Positions 1 through 6,809 of a stretch of DNA of 8,723 nt are shown piece after piece. The DNA comes from Candidatus Gastranaerophilales bacterium (GTDB lineage Bacteria; Cyanobacteriota; Vampirovibrionia; Gastranaerophilales; Gastranaerophilaceae), in contig CANQZO010000078.1 in assembly GCA_947628355.1 (NCBI GenBank), forward strand, positions 1 to 8,723, given 5' to 3'. The stretch's first letter is position 1; every line of letters starts with the position of its first letter. A model generated the notes under the pieces. That model saw nothing but the letters and a program-made list of their open reading frames with translations. It ran no database searches and had not been told where the DNA came from. The position numbers and the translations under genes were made by a program.

Positions 1-96
1 GCTATTCAGGCTGCAGGACTCGAAATTACATTAATTAAGGACGTTACACCTATTCCTCATAACGGCTGCCGTCCTCCAAAAAGACGTAGAGTATAA
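1..96 (+). CDS. rpsK: 30S ribosomal protein S11, 3' end only
   Basis: The first 31 codons readable in the window end in HNGCRPPKRRRV and a TAA stop. This is the conserved basic C-terminal tail of ribosomal protein S11, which helps form the platform of the 30S subunit near the mRNA exit/Shine-Dalgarno site. The beginning of the gene lies outside the window. It is followed 21 nt later by rpsD on the same strand, so it is part of the same alpha-type operon. The tail is complete and shows no damage. Confidence 0.95.
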   Translation, partial: AIQAAGLEITLIKDVTPIPHNGCRPPKRRRV

Positions 97-103
97 AAAA
101 AGT

Positions 104-110
104 AAGGAGT
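104..110 (+). promoter_or_regulatory. Shine-Dalgarno site fixing the TTG start of rpsD
   Basis: AAGGAGT lies 7 nt before the TTG at 118. No ATG or GTG is similarly placed, and the protein read from this TTG begins MAKYTGP, the expected S4 N-terminus. The site therefore supports a non-ATG start. Confidence 0.8.
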
Positions 111-117
111 CATAAAA

Positions 118-720
118 TTGGCTAAGTATACAGGACCATCAAATAAATTATTTCGTAACTACGGAGTTACGGATTTATCAAACAGAAAGCTGGTTTCTTC
201 ACTAAGACAAAATGCTTCCGGTCAACACGGCGCAGCAAGAAAAAAACTTTCTGAATATGCTATTCACTTAAATGAAAAGCAAAAAATCCGCTTAACATAC
301 TTATTAAGCGAAAAACAATTCGTAAGATACTACAATGAAGCGTCAAGAAGCAAGGGCGTTACAGGTACCGTTCTTCTTCAGCTTTTAGAATCAAGACTTG
401 ATAACATTTTGTTTAGAACAGGCTTCGCAATTACAAGAAAACAGGCAAGACAAATTGTTAACCACGGTCATGTTCTTGTTAACGGTAAAAGAGTCGATAT
501 TCCCTCATATACCGTTAAAGCAGGCGATGTTATCACTTTTAAATCATCAAGCAGTGATTTCGTTAAAGCAGTTTCAGAATCAATAGATTTAGCTTTAGCT
601 CCGGCATGGATAACAATAGATAAAGAAGCTATGAAAGTTACTTTTGACAGAATCCCCGAACGCGAAGAATTGGATCCGGAACTTAAAGAACAGCTTGTAA
701 TTGAGTATTATTCTAAATAA
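118..720 (+). CDS. rpsD: 30S ribosomal protein S4
   Basis: This is a primary 16S rRNA-binding protein that nucleates assembly of the 30S body and, in many bacteria, represses its own operon. The 200 residues match the family's usual length. The N-terminal region holds SGQHG-ARKKLSEY (about 34-47), followed by the helical domain with KGVTG-LLQLLESRLDN (79-96). The S4 RNA-binding domain runs from about 92 to 150 and contains RKQARQIVNHGHVLVNGKRVDIPSY. The N-terminus has no cysteines, so it is the zinc-free form, and overall it resembles cyanobacterial S4. The start is TTG with a strong Shine-Dalgarno upstream. Its place between rpsK and rpoA is the arrangement of Clostridia and Bacteroidetes, whereas in cyanobacteria as I know them rpsD stands alone. 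The identification is secure. Confidence 0.97.
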   Translation: MAKYTGPSNKLFRNYGVTDLSNRKLVSSLRQNASGQHGAARKKLSEYAIHLNEKQKIRLTYLLSEKQFVRYYNEASRSKGVTGTVLLQLLESRLDNILFRTGFAITRKQARQIVNHGHVLVNGKRVDIPSYTVKAGDVITFKSSSSDFVKAVSESIDLALAPAWITIDKEAMKVTFDRIPEREELDPELKEQLVIEYYSK

Positions 721-738
721 TTGTAGGAGATAATTATA

Positions 739-1713
739 ATGGAATTGAAAATTAAATGTATTAATACAACAACCTCATCAGACGGTTCACAATACGGTAA
801 ATTCGTGGTAGAACCGCTTGAAAAAGGATTTGGTACTACAATCGGTAACGCTTTAAGAAGAGTGCTTTTATCATCACTCGAAGGTGCTGCTGTTACTTCT
901 ATCAGAATTGAAGGTATCACTCACGAATATACTTCAATCCCCGGTATCGTAGAAGATGCTATTGATATTATGTTGAACTTAAAAGGTTTAACGGTAAAAA
1001 CAGAAGATAAAGATCCTCAGCACTTAAGACTTGAAGTAGACCGCCCCGGCCCCGTACTTGCAAGTGATTTGCAATTACCGGCAGGTGTAAAAGTAGTAAA
1101 TCCCGATTGGCTGATATGCACAATATCAGAGGGCGGGAGCATTTCTGCAGACATTACCGTTGAAACGGGTAAAGGCTACAGAACGGTTGATGTATTAAAA
1201 GAAAATAAAGGCAACATACCGATAGATTTATTGCCTATCGATGCTTCATTTATGCCTATTAAAAGAGTAAGCTATAACGTAGAAAATACACGTGTTGGTG
1301 ATGTTATTGACTATGATAAATTAACTCTTGAAATATGGTCAAACGGAAGCATTGACGTATCAAGCGCATTAAGCCAGGCAGCAAATCTGCTGATAGAACA
1401 CTTTATGCAAATAGCTTCAATTACAGGTCAGCCTGCAGTTCTTCCTAATCAACACGTTATTGAAGAAGTTGAAGAAGAAACACAGACACCAAGTATCTCT
1501 ATTGAAGACTTAGAATTGTCGGTAAGAGCATATAACTGCTTAAAAAGAGCAAGTATTAACTCTTTAGCCGAATTACTTAAAAAATCGGAACACGATTTAT
1601 TGAATATTAAAAACTTCGGTAAAAAGTCATCTGATGAAGTTATTGAAAAATTACACCAGGTAGGTTTGGAACTTCAACCGAACCCCGAGGGTGTTGAACT
1701 TGAAGAAGTATAA
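739..1713 (+). CDS. rpoA: DNA-directed RNA polymerase subunit alpha
   Basis: RpoA dimerises to scaffold assembly of beta and beta' in RNA polymerase, and its C-terminal domain contacts UP elements and activators. The 324 residues are of normal length. The N-terminal domain (about 1-232) carries PLEKGFGTTIGNALRRVLLSS (26-46), the dimerisation helix found in all bacterial alphas, and the IPGIVEDAIDIMLNLK segment. An acidic linker (about 238-255) leads to the alpha-CTD (257-312). There, R263 and N266 in SVRAYNCLKR align with E. coli R265 and N268, which contact UP-element DNA, and NFGKKSSDEV is the helix-hairpin-helix part. AGGAGA lies 8 nt before the ATG. The gene is 18 nt downstream of rpsD and presumably co-transcribed. 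The sequence looks cyanobacterial in type. Confidence 0.98.
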   Translation: MELKIKCINTTTSSDGSQYGKFVVEPLEKGFGTTIGNALRRVLLSSLEGAAVTSIRIEGITHEYTSIPGIVEDAIDIMLNLKGLTVKTEDKDPQHLRLEVDRPGPVLASDLQLPAGVKVVNPDWLICTISEGGSISADITVETGKGYRTVDVLKENKGNIPIDLLPIDASFMPIKRVSYNVENTRVGDVIDYDKLTLEIWSNGSIDVSSALSQAANLLIEHFMQIASITGQPAVLPNQHVIEEVEEETQTPSISIEDLELSVRAYNCLKRASINSLAELLKKSEHDLLNIKNFGKKSSDEVIEKLHQVGLELQPNPEGVELEEV

Positions 1714-1734
1714 TAATACAAAAGGACTAATAAA

Positions 1735-2163
1735 ATGAGACACCAATGCACAAGAAACAGACTGTCCAGACCGCAAGACCAAAGAAAAGCATTGCTAAGG
1801 TCATTAGCAACGGAATTGTTCTTACATGGCGAGATTAAAACAACTATTTCAAAAGCAAAAGCATTAAAACCTTATGCCGAAGAAATAATAACACTCGCTA
1901 AAAGAGGCGATTTACACGCAAGAAGACAGGCTGCAAAATTTATATTTGATGTTGAAACATCAAAATATGTAGATTCTGCAACGGGAGAAATTTTTGAAGA
2001 ATTGCAAGAGGGTAAAAAATTAATACCTCAAACGGTTTTAAGAAAATTATTTTCCGAAATCGGCAAACAGTATGAAAGCAGAAACGGCGGATATACAAGA
2101 ATATATCACTTACCGCCAAGACGCGGTGACGGCGTAGAAATGGCTTTAATTCAATTAGTATAA
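1735..2163 (+). CDS. rplQ: 50S ribosomal protein L17 with an internal insertion
   Basis: L17 is a large-subunit protein near the peptide exit tunnel. The N-terminus has the conserved RLSRPQDQRKALLRSLATELFLHGEIKTT pattern (from about residue 10), with an AKALKPYAEEIITLAKRGDLHARR helix. The C-terminus ends SRNGGYTRI-RRGDGVEMALIQLV as expected. At 142 residues it is longer than the roughly 116-127 usual for the family. The extra length is an insertion around residues 76-99, containing DSATGEIFEELQEGKK, between the FIFD strand and VLRKLFSEI. The reading frame is intact and the insertion is as AT-rich as its surroundings, so this looks like a lineage feature rather than damage. AAAGGAC precedes the ATG, and the TAA stop overlaps the truA start as TAATG. 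Confidence 0.96.
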   Translation: MRHQCTRNRLSRPQDQRKALLRSLATELFLHGEIKTTISKAKALKPYAEEIITLAKRGDLHARRQAAKFIFDVETSKYVDSATGEIFEELQEGKKLIPQTVLRKLFSEIGKQYESRNGGYTRIYHLPPRRGDGVEMALIQLV

Positions 2164-2960
2164 TGACAAGATACTTGATTGAAATAGAGTATATCGGAAC
2201 AAACTACGCAGGCAGTCAAAAACAGCCAAATAAAATGCCTAACAGTAATAAGCCTGTAATAACCATTCAGGATGAACTGGAAAAAGCAATCAGTACATTG
2301 ACAAAAACAAAAATCAAAACAATATTTTCGGGTCGAACCGATGCCGGAGTTCACGCAAAAGGGCAGACAGCTCACTTTGATACAGAGCTTGAACTAAATC
2401 CGAGTAAGTTCGTTAATTCTTTAAACGGTATATTGCCAAACACAATAAGCGTTAAAGGGTTAAAAAAAGTCGAAAAATCGTTTCACGCACAAAAGAATGC
2501 TATTGCAAGGCATTATCAATATGTCATAGCAAACAGAATTCAAAGAAGCTGCTGGGACGAGCATTGTTTACCGGTAAGGTATCCTTTAAATATAGAAAGG
2601 ATGAATAAGTCGCTCTCGTATCTTTTAGGCGAGCATGATTTCTCCGCCTTTAAGAAAACAAGAACGACTAACCCTGCCAAGGTTTGCAAAATGTATAAAG
2701 CGCAAGCATTTAAGCAAGGCGATTATATATACATTGATTTTATTGCGGACAGATTTTTGTACAATATGATCAGATTGATCGTCGGAACTCTCCTTTGGAT
2801 TGAAAGAAATTCTTTTAACCCCGAAGTAATGAAAGAAATTCTTGATTCCAAGGATATAACAAAAGCAGGTTCGACCATAAGCCCGGAGGGGCTGACATTA
2901 ATAGAAGTAATATACAATAATATAAATGGAGAGAAAGCAAATGAAAACTTATTCAGCTAA
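2163..2960 (+). CDS. truA: tRNA pseudouridine(38-40) synthase TruA
   Basis: TruA converts uridines 38, 39 and 40 in the anticodon stem-loop of many tRNAs to pseudouridine, using a catalytic aspartate. The 265-residue length is typical. The catalytic motif SGRTDAGVHA places the aspartate at residue 60, the same number as in E. coli. Further family landmarks are the N-terminal YLIEIEYIGTNYAGSQKQ, ARHYQYVI (the region of the active-site tyrosine), DFSAFKK, and FLYNMIRLIVGTL near the C-terminus. An expanded loop sits at about 24-33 (KMPNSNKPVI). Its ATG overlaps the rplQ stop (TAATG), so translation is probably coupled. Its 3' end overlaps the start of rplM by 20 nt in another frame. The placement rplQ-truA-rplM-rpsI is the familiar conserved order. 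Confidence 0.97.
   Translation: MTRYLIEIEYIGTNYAGSQKQPNKMPNSNKPVITIQDELEKAISTLTKTKIKTIFSGRTDAGVHAKGQTAHFDTELELNPSKFVNSLNGILPNTISVKGLKKVEKSFHAQKNAIARHYQYVIANRIQRSCWDEHCLPVRYPLNIERMNKSLSYLLGEHDFSAFKKTRTTNPAKVCKMYKAQAFKQGDYIYIDFIADRFLYNMIRLIVGTLLWIERNSFNPEVMKEILDSKDITKAGSTISPEGLTLIEVIYNNINGEKANENLFS
2928..2933 (+). promoter_or_regulatory. Shine-Dalgarno site deciding the rplM start
   Basis: GGAGAG lies 7-8 nt before the ATG at 2941. It sits inside the last codons of truA. An in-frame ATG at 2926 overlaps this site and would add only the five residues MERKQ, which are not part of the L13 family N-terminus. The 2941 start is therefore preferred. Confidence 0.75.
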
Positions 2961-3381
2961 ACCTCTTGAAGTAGAAAGAAAATGGTATTTGCTTGACGCT
3001 GAAGGTCAAACATTAGGCAGACTTGCAGTATTGGCAGCAAATCTTTTAAGAGGAAAGCACAAACCACAATATACTCCTAACGTAGATACAGGTGATTTTG
3101 TTATTATAATCAATGCTGAAAAAATAAGCGTTACGGGTAAAAAAGAAACAGGTAAAATTTATTATCATCACACAGGATATCCGGGCGGATTAAAATCAGC
3201 ATCATTTAAAGAGTTAATGGAAAAAGATCCGACAAAAGCAATAGAAAAAGCAATAAAAGGAATGTTACCTCACAATACTTTAGGTCAGGATCAATTTAAT
3301 AAATTAAAGGTATATGCAGGCTCCGAGCATCCGCATGCTGCTCAAAAACCTGTTGTTTATAATGAAACGGAGGCTAAATAA
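2941..3381 (+). CDS. rplM: 50S ribosomal protein L13
   Basis: L13 is an early-assembling large-subunit protein. Read from 2941 the product is 146 residues and begins MKTYSAKP, matching the family N-terminus (E. coli starts MKTFTAKP). Next come W15-Y-LLDAEGQTLGRLA (to about 29), RGKHKPQYTPNVDTGDFV (38-54) and the signature region KAIKGMLPHNTLGQDQFNKLKVY (from about 103) with GSEHPH at 127-132. The alternative start at 2926 is rejected because it lies in the Shine-Dalgarno. The gene overlaps truA by 20 nt and its TAA overlaps the rpsI ATG as TAATG. L13 and S9 genes are paired in almost all bacteria, as here. Confidence 0.97.
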   Translation: MKTYSAKPLEVERKWYLLDAEGQTLGRLAVLAANLLRGKHKPQYTPNVDTGDFVIIINAEKISVTGKKETGKIYYHHTGYPGGLKSASFKELMEKDPTKAIEKAIKGMLPHNTLGQDQFNKLKVYAGSEHPHAAQKPVVYNETEAK

Positions 3382-3776
3382 TGGCAGATAAAGAAATTAT
3401 GGCAACAGGAAGAAGAAAAACCGCAATTGCCGTTGTAAAATTGGTAAAAGGCAAAGGCAGAGTTTTTGTTAACGGTAAAACATTTAAAGATTATTTTGGT
3501 AGCCGTGCAGCATTAGAAATGATGGTATATAGACCTTTAGCTCTTACAGACAACCAAGAAAAATATGATGTAAGAGTTAAAACTGTAGGCGGCGGCGTAA
3601 CTGCTCAAGCAGGTGCTATAAAACACGGTATTTCAAGAGCTTTATTAAAAGTTAATGAAGAATATAAAACCGTTTTAAAATCAGAAGGTTTATTAACTCG
3701 TGACGCAAGAGTTAAAGAACGTAAAAAATACGGACGCAAGAGAGCAAGAAAAAGATTTCAATTCTCAAAACGTTAA
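3381..3776 (+). CDS. rpsI: 30S ribosomal protein S9
   Basis: S9 belongs to the small-subunit head, and its basic C-terminal tail reaches into the P site to contact tRNA. The protein has 131 residues, normal for the family. It shows ATGRRKTAIAVVKL near the N-terminus (8-21), the family signature GGGVTAQAGAIKHGISRALL (about 71-90), and the invariant basic tail ending YGRKRARKRFQFSKR. The terminal KR matches the universal S9 ending. An ACGGAGG Shine-Dalgarno lies inside the last codons of rplM, and the start overlaps the rplM stop. It is the last gene of the operon, with a hairpin terminator beginning 18 nt after its stop. Confidence 0.97.
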   Translation: MADKEIMATGRRKTAIAVVKLVKGKGRVFVNGKTFKDYFGSRAALEMMVYRPLALTDNQEKYDVRVKTVGGGVTAQAGAIKHGISRALLKVNEEYKTVLKSEGLLTRDARVKERKKYGRKRARKRFQFSKR

Positions 3777-3794
3777 TATTTTCCAACTATATTC

Positions 3795-3828
3795 AAAAAG
3801 GACTCCAAATTTTTGGAGTCCTTTTTTT
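3795..3828 (+). terminator. Rho-independent terminator, bidirectional
   Basis: A perfect 15-bp inverted repeat (3795-3809 with 3812-3826, core GGACTCC/GGAGTCC, 2-nt gap) is followed by a T run to 3828. It closes the ribosomal operon on the plus strand. On the minus strand the same hairpin is followed by five T, so it probably also ends the converging ADP-ribosyltransferase transcript, whose gene stops at 3855. Confidence 0.93.
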
Positions 3829-3854
3829 AGAAAATTTATTAATTTGCTAATACC

Positions 3855-4703
3855 TTAATTCATCGATTTAGGAGGAATATATTCCAATTCATTATAACCA
3901 ACAACTTTAAATCTTGCATTTCTTGGTAATAATATTTCTTTTTCTGATGTATGAGTTAAGTTGCCGTATTTTGTTCCTTTTGGCAGATGAATTTTATAAG
4001 TTACACTATTTCGTTCGTTATCGCCAATGAGGTATTCCATTGAAGCGTGAGGTTCTAGAGAAGTTGAAACAAAAGCTTTATCTGTTAAAATTCCATTTTC
4101 TGCCTTATCCATCCAAGTATATGGAGCATCCCGATATACTGTAAGACTGTTATTTAAAGTAGAACTTTGAGCAAACTTATCAATTGCAGGAATTTGTTCT
4201 AAGACTTCTCTGTTAAATGTTTTTGCTGTATTAATCACATCTTTAATCCATCCAGGCATATTTTCATCAATTTCAGTATCTTCAGGAAGTTTTCCATTTA
4301 TAAATTCATGGTTATAAAATTTGCCGGTTCTTAAAAATGTATTAATTTCCTTTGCACGTTGTAAATAAAAATTTACAGGTGAACTGGTATCTATTGTTTT
4401 TGATTTGTCAATATGTTTATCAACTCTTATCCATTCACCATCTGAATATTGCCAATAATATTCTTTTATACTTCCATCGGGATTACGTATTATTCGTGAA
4501 TTTTTTGTTTCCCGGTTATCAGGTCTTGCAGCAGATAAATTATTTTTACCTGGTGCTGCTTTAATAACATTCGTACTTATATAAGAATCTGCTTCTTGTA
4601 TAGGTTTTGGCATTTTATATGTTTCTGCCGGTAAAGATGATTTTATTTCTTTATAACTGAAGAATTTTATAATAGGTCTGACATTAGTACCGGTCACTTT
4701 CAT
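3855..4703 (-). CDS. mono-ADP-ribosyltransferase, R-S-E (ExE) toxin type
   Basis: The 282-residue product is probably an enzyme that moves ADP-ribose from NAD+ onto a protein, most likely an arginine side chain. The C-terminal half carries the whole signature in order: an NFYLQRAKEINTFLR-type helix (111-125), LTVYR with R191 (NAD+ binding), FVSTSL with S213-T214-S215, an IHLPKGTKYGNL strand (238-249), and SEKEILLPR with E254 and E256, the ExE catalytic pair, followed by ARFKVVGY. This is the arrangement of the ADPrib_exo_Tox / VIP2 / iota-type and ecto-ART families. Residues 1-100 are not recognised and show no signal peptide or membrane segment. The start has AAAGGGA 7 nt upstream. The gene follows the 590-aa gene by 22 nt, so the two are probably co-transcribed. 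No immunity or ADP-ribosylhydrolase gene is visible. Substrate and export route are unknown. Confidence 0.87.
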   Translation of the reverse strand: MKVTGTNVRPIIKFFSYKEIKSSLPAETYKMPKPIQEADSYISTNVIKAAPGKNNLSAARPDNRETKNSRIIRNPDGSIKEYYWQYSDGEWIRVDKHIDKSKTIDTSSPVNFYLQRAKEINTFLRTGKFYNHEFINGKLPEDTEIDENMPGWIKDVINTAKTFNREVLEQIPAIDKFAQSSTLNNSLTVYRDAPYTWMDKAENGILTDKAFVSTSLEPHASMEYLIGDNERNSVTYKIHLPKGTKYGNLTHTSEKEILLPRNARFKVVGYNELEYIPPKSMN

Positions 4704-4725
4704 TTTTTATTCCCTTTCTTTTTAA

Positions 4726-6498
4726 TTAAATAAATACATATTCTTCAAGATCTTCATACAGATTTTCATGTAGATCTAAATCTTCAGAGATTTTTATACT
4801 TGCTCTGGATTTATTATTTACAGGTTTAGTAACAGATTGTTTTGCCTTTGCTGTAATATCTACAGGTTGGGTAACAGATTGTTTTGCTTTTGCTGTAATA
4901 TCTACAGGTTGGGTAACAGATTGTTTTGCTTTTGCTGTAATATCTACAGGTTTAGTAACGGATTGTTTTGCTTTTGCTGTAATGCCTACAGGTTGGGTAA
5001 CAGATTGTTTTGCTTTTGCTGTAATATCTACAGGTTGAGTAGCGGCTTGCTTTGCTCTTGCTTTATTTTTTAAGCGATTTACAACGGTTTGTAATGCTTT
5101 TATTTTATTTTTTATGCGTTGTACAATGTTTTTTTCTGCTTTCGTTGTATTATTTTTAGTCAGTGCAGTAATTTTCCCAAATAAAGTTTCTTTTGATTTT
5201 GCTGCCTGAATTACATCTGATAAAACATCATAATCTCTTTGTTTAATAAGCGAATTCAATGTTTGTGTTTTTTCACTTTCTGATAAAGTACTATATGTTT
5301 GTAAAAAATTATCAACATCTATTTGAGAATGGGATTTGTCATCTATACTTCTTAATATATTCATTAGTTTAGCCTTATTATCATAGCTTGCTCTATATTC
5401 TTGAAGTCGTAAATATTTTAAGTAGTTTTTATAGTTTGCTTCTCGTAGTGATAATTCATAATAATGAGAAAAAGCTCCGCCTGTAATTCCGCACATTCTT
5501 GGTTTAACATTATATTTCTTACATAATTTTAAATAATGTAAATACCAGTCTGCCAATAATTTTGGTTTATCTTCAGGGGGGTTCGGAGCATTACCCAGCG
5601 GAAATACTTTATCAAATAAGATATTACCTTTTTTATCTCTAATGGTGTATCTTGTTTCACTATTAATATAATTATCTACTACTATATGTGTGGTAGAATT
5701 TTTATCACCCAAGTGGTATACTTTTTTACATTCGTCATTATTAAATCTGCTTCTTGTTACTAATTGATTTTTACCTTTTCCGTTTTTAATATAATGTTTA
5801 GTAATAACGGTGTTTCCGACTCTGGTTGTTGTGAATTTTCCTGAACTGTTATATGTAGTATTAGTTGTTGAATGTTTAACACCATTTTTCTTAAGTTTTG
5901 TTGTTCTGCATATAACACCAGAATTTTTATCCAATTTTTCTATAATTTCACTTTGCTTGCTTTTTGTTGTTTCAACAATAGTGCCATCTAAATTGTTTTT
6001 TCTGTAGACTGTTGAATGTTTTCTTTGTATTATTTTAGGTATATTTTTTAAAGGTTCTTGGTCTTTTATATCTATGGTTTGATTAGGTATAGTAATTTTG
6101 TCTGCTATACCGCTTTCTTTTATTGGGGCAATACTTATACCCGCATAACTACCGGTTGATTTTGTTAAATTTTGAGGACTCATTTTCCCTGAATTTTCTA
6201 GAAAACAATTTTTACCTTGAATTTTCTCTGAGAATAATTTACCTTTGCCTTTAAATGATGTTGAGCCTTTACTTAACTTAATTTTATTCACTTTGATGGG
6301 TTTTTTCTTTAATAAAATAATTCCTGTTAATACACCGACGGCGCCTATTATGCCTAGCGCCACTAATGTTTTCTTTATTTTCTCTTTTTTTTCATCAGCA
6401 TTTGGTTGTTCTTCAATAACATTATTTTTTGCTTTTGATTTATTTATATTGTTTATAGTCTTGATGCTTTTTAATATTGACAATTTATCAATGTACAT
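4726..6498 (-). CDS. Unrecognised membrane-anchored protein with 14-residue repeats
   Basis: I do not recognise the family of this 590-residue protein. A hydrophilic, basic N-terminus (1-43) precedes one hydrophobic segment, about 44-63 (TLVALGIIGAVGVLTGIILL), flanked by lysines on both sides. This is a plausible single membrane anchor without a cleavage site. Residues about 157-300 are rich in Thr, Lys, Asn and Gly and alternate in the manner of beta-strand repeats (for example DGTIVETT, SSGKFTTTR, KKGNILFDK). Residues 311-450 look helical (WYLHYLKLCKKYNVKPRMCG, NYLKYLRLQEYRASY). A basic stretch (455-479) leads into six copies of AKAKQSVTQPVDIT (480-561), and the tail (571-590) is strongly acidic. 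The start has GAAGGGG 7 nt upstream. It is the first gene of a pair with the ADP-ribosyltransferase, so it may anchor, deliver or accompany that enzyme; this is inference from position only. Confidence 0.8.
   Translation of the reverse strand: MYIDKLSILKSIKTINNINKSKAKNNVIEEQPNADEKKEKIKKTLVALGIIGAVGVLTGIILLKKKPIKVNKIKLSKGSTSFKGKGKLFSEKIQGKNCFLENSGKMSPQNLTKSTGSYAGISIAPIKESGIADKITIPNQTIDIKDQEPLKNIPKIIQRKHSTVYRKNNLDGTIVETTKSKQSEIIEKLDKNSGVICRTTKLKKNGVKHSTTNTTYNSSGKFTTTRVGNTVITKHYIKNGKGKNQLVTRSRFNNDECKKVYHLGDKNSTTHIVVDNYINSETRYTIRDKKGNILFDKVFPLGNAPNPPEDKPKLLADWYLHYLKLCKKYNVKPRMCGITGGAFSHYYELSLREANYKNYLKYLRLQEYRASYDNKAKLMNILRSIDDKSHSQIDVDNFLQTYSTLSESEKTQTLNSLIKQRDYDVLSDVIQAAKSKETLFGKITALTKNNTTKAEKNIVQRIKNKIKALQTVVNRLKNKARAKQAATQPVDITAKAKQSVTQPVGITAKAKQSVTKPVDITAKAKQSVTQPVDITAKAKQSVTQPVDITAKAKQSVTKPVNNKSRASIKISEDLDLHENLYEDLEEYVFI
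4820..5071 (-). repeat. Six tandem 42-bp repeats inside the 590-aa gene
   Basis: Units begin at 4820, 4862, 4904, 4946, 4988 and 5030. The copies at 4862, 4904 and 4988 are identical. Those at 4820 and 4946 share the TTTAGTAAC variant, which encodes Lys instead of Gln. The copy at 5030 is the most divergent. Each unit encodes 14 residues of the AKAKQSV-T(Q/K)PV-(D/G)IT type, rich in Lys, Thr, Val and Pro and likely an extended linker or stalk. The frame is kept in all copies. Confidence 0.95.
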
Positions 6499-6809
6499 AG
6501 TTTTTCCCCTTCTTTGATGAATTGTAAAAACAACTAATGTGTTAATATTGCTTTTTTTGTGTTGAATATTAAGAATTGTAAATTAAAATTGATAGCTGAT
6601 TGTTTTATTAGTAAGTTGGTTTGGATAGTCTGCAGGTTTGGTTGGCGAAACTTAATTCAACTACTTTTCTTACCATAAGAAGTACCAAATTTTTAAATTT
6701 ATATTAATAAAAAAAGCTAAACTTGTACTAGTTAATAATGATACACATAATTATATTGAAAATTCGCCCGTTATAATAATAGAATTTATAAAAGAAATAA
6801 ATTGAAAAT
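6499..6809. other. AT-rich intergenic stretch upstream of the 590-aa gene
   Basis: I find no convincing coding sequence or RNA gene here. It must hold the promoter of the minus-strand 590-aa/ADP-ribosyltransferase pair, but no -35/-10 pair stands out. TAATAT and TACAAT hexamers occur upstream of the start without a good -35 partner. The Shine-Dalgarno GAAGGGG of the 590-aa gene is at 6506-6512. An AT-only dyad (6795-6803 with 6807-6815) overlaps the end of the Fic remnant and is too weak to call a terminator. Confidence 0.6.

Noticed and set aside
708..920. Minus-strand open frame opposite the start of rpoA
   Set aside because: It is the shadow of a highly conserved gene, with no start signal and no family resemblance.
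4820..5071. The regular 42-bp repeats as a CRISPR array
   Set aside because: The units are contiguous with no spacers and encode an in-frame peptide repeat.
4837..5073. Open frame on the plus strand encoding a repetitive Cys-rich (FCFCCNIYRL) peptide
   Set aside because: It is the antisense reading of the 42-bp repeats. The cysteines come from complementing Lys/Ala codons, there is no ribosome binding site, and the repeat is clearly maintained in the minus-strand gene.
6245..6517. Hydrophobic plus-strand open frame of 90 codons
   Set aside because: It is antisense to the N-terminal region of the 590-aa gene. Its hydrophobicity is the complement of Lys/Asn-rich codons, and the minus-strand gene has a good start and ribosome binding site.
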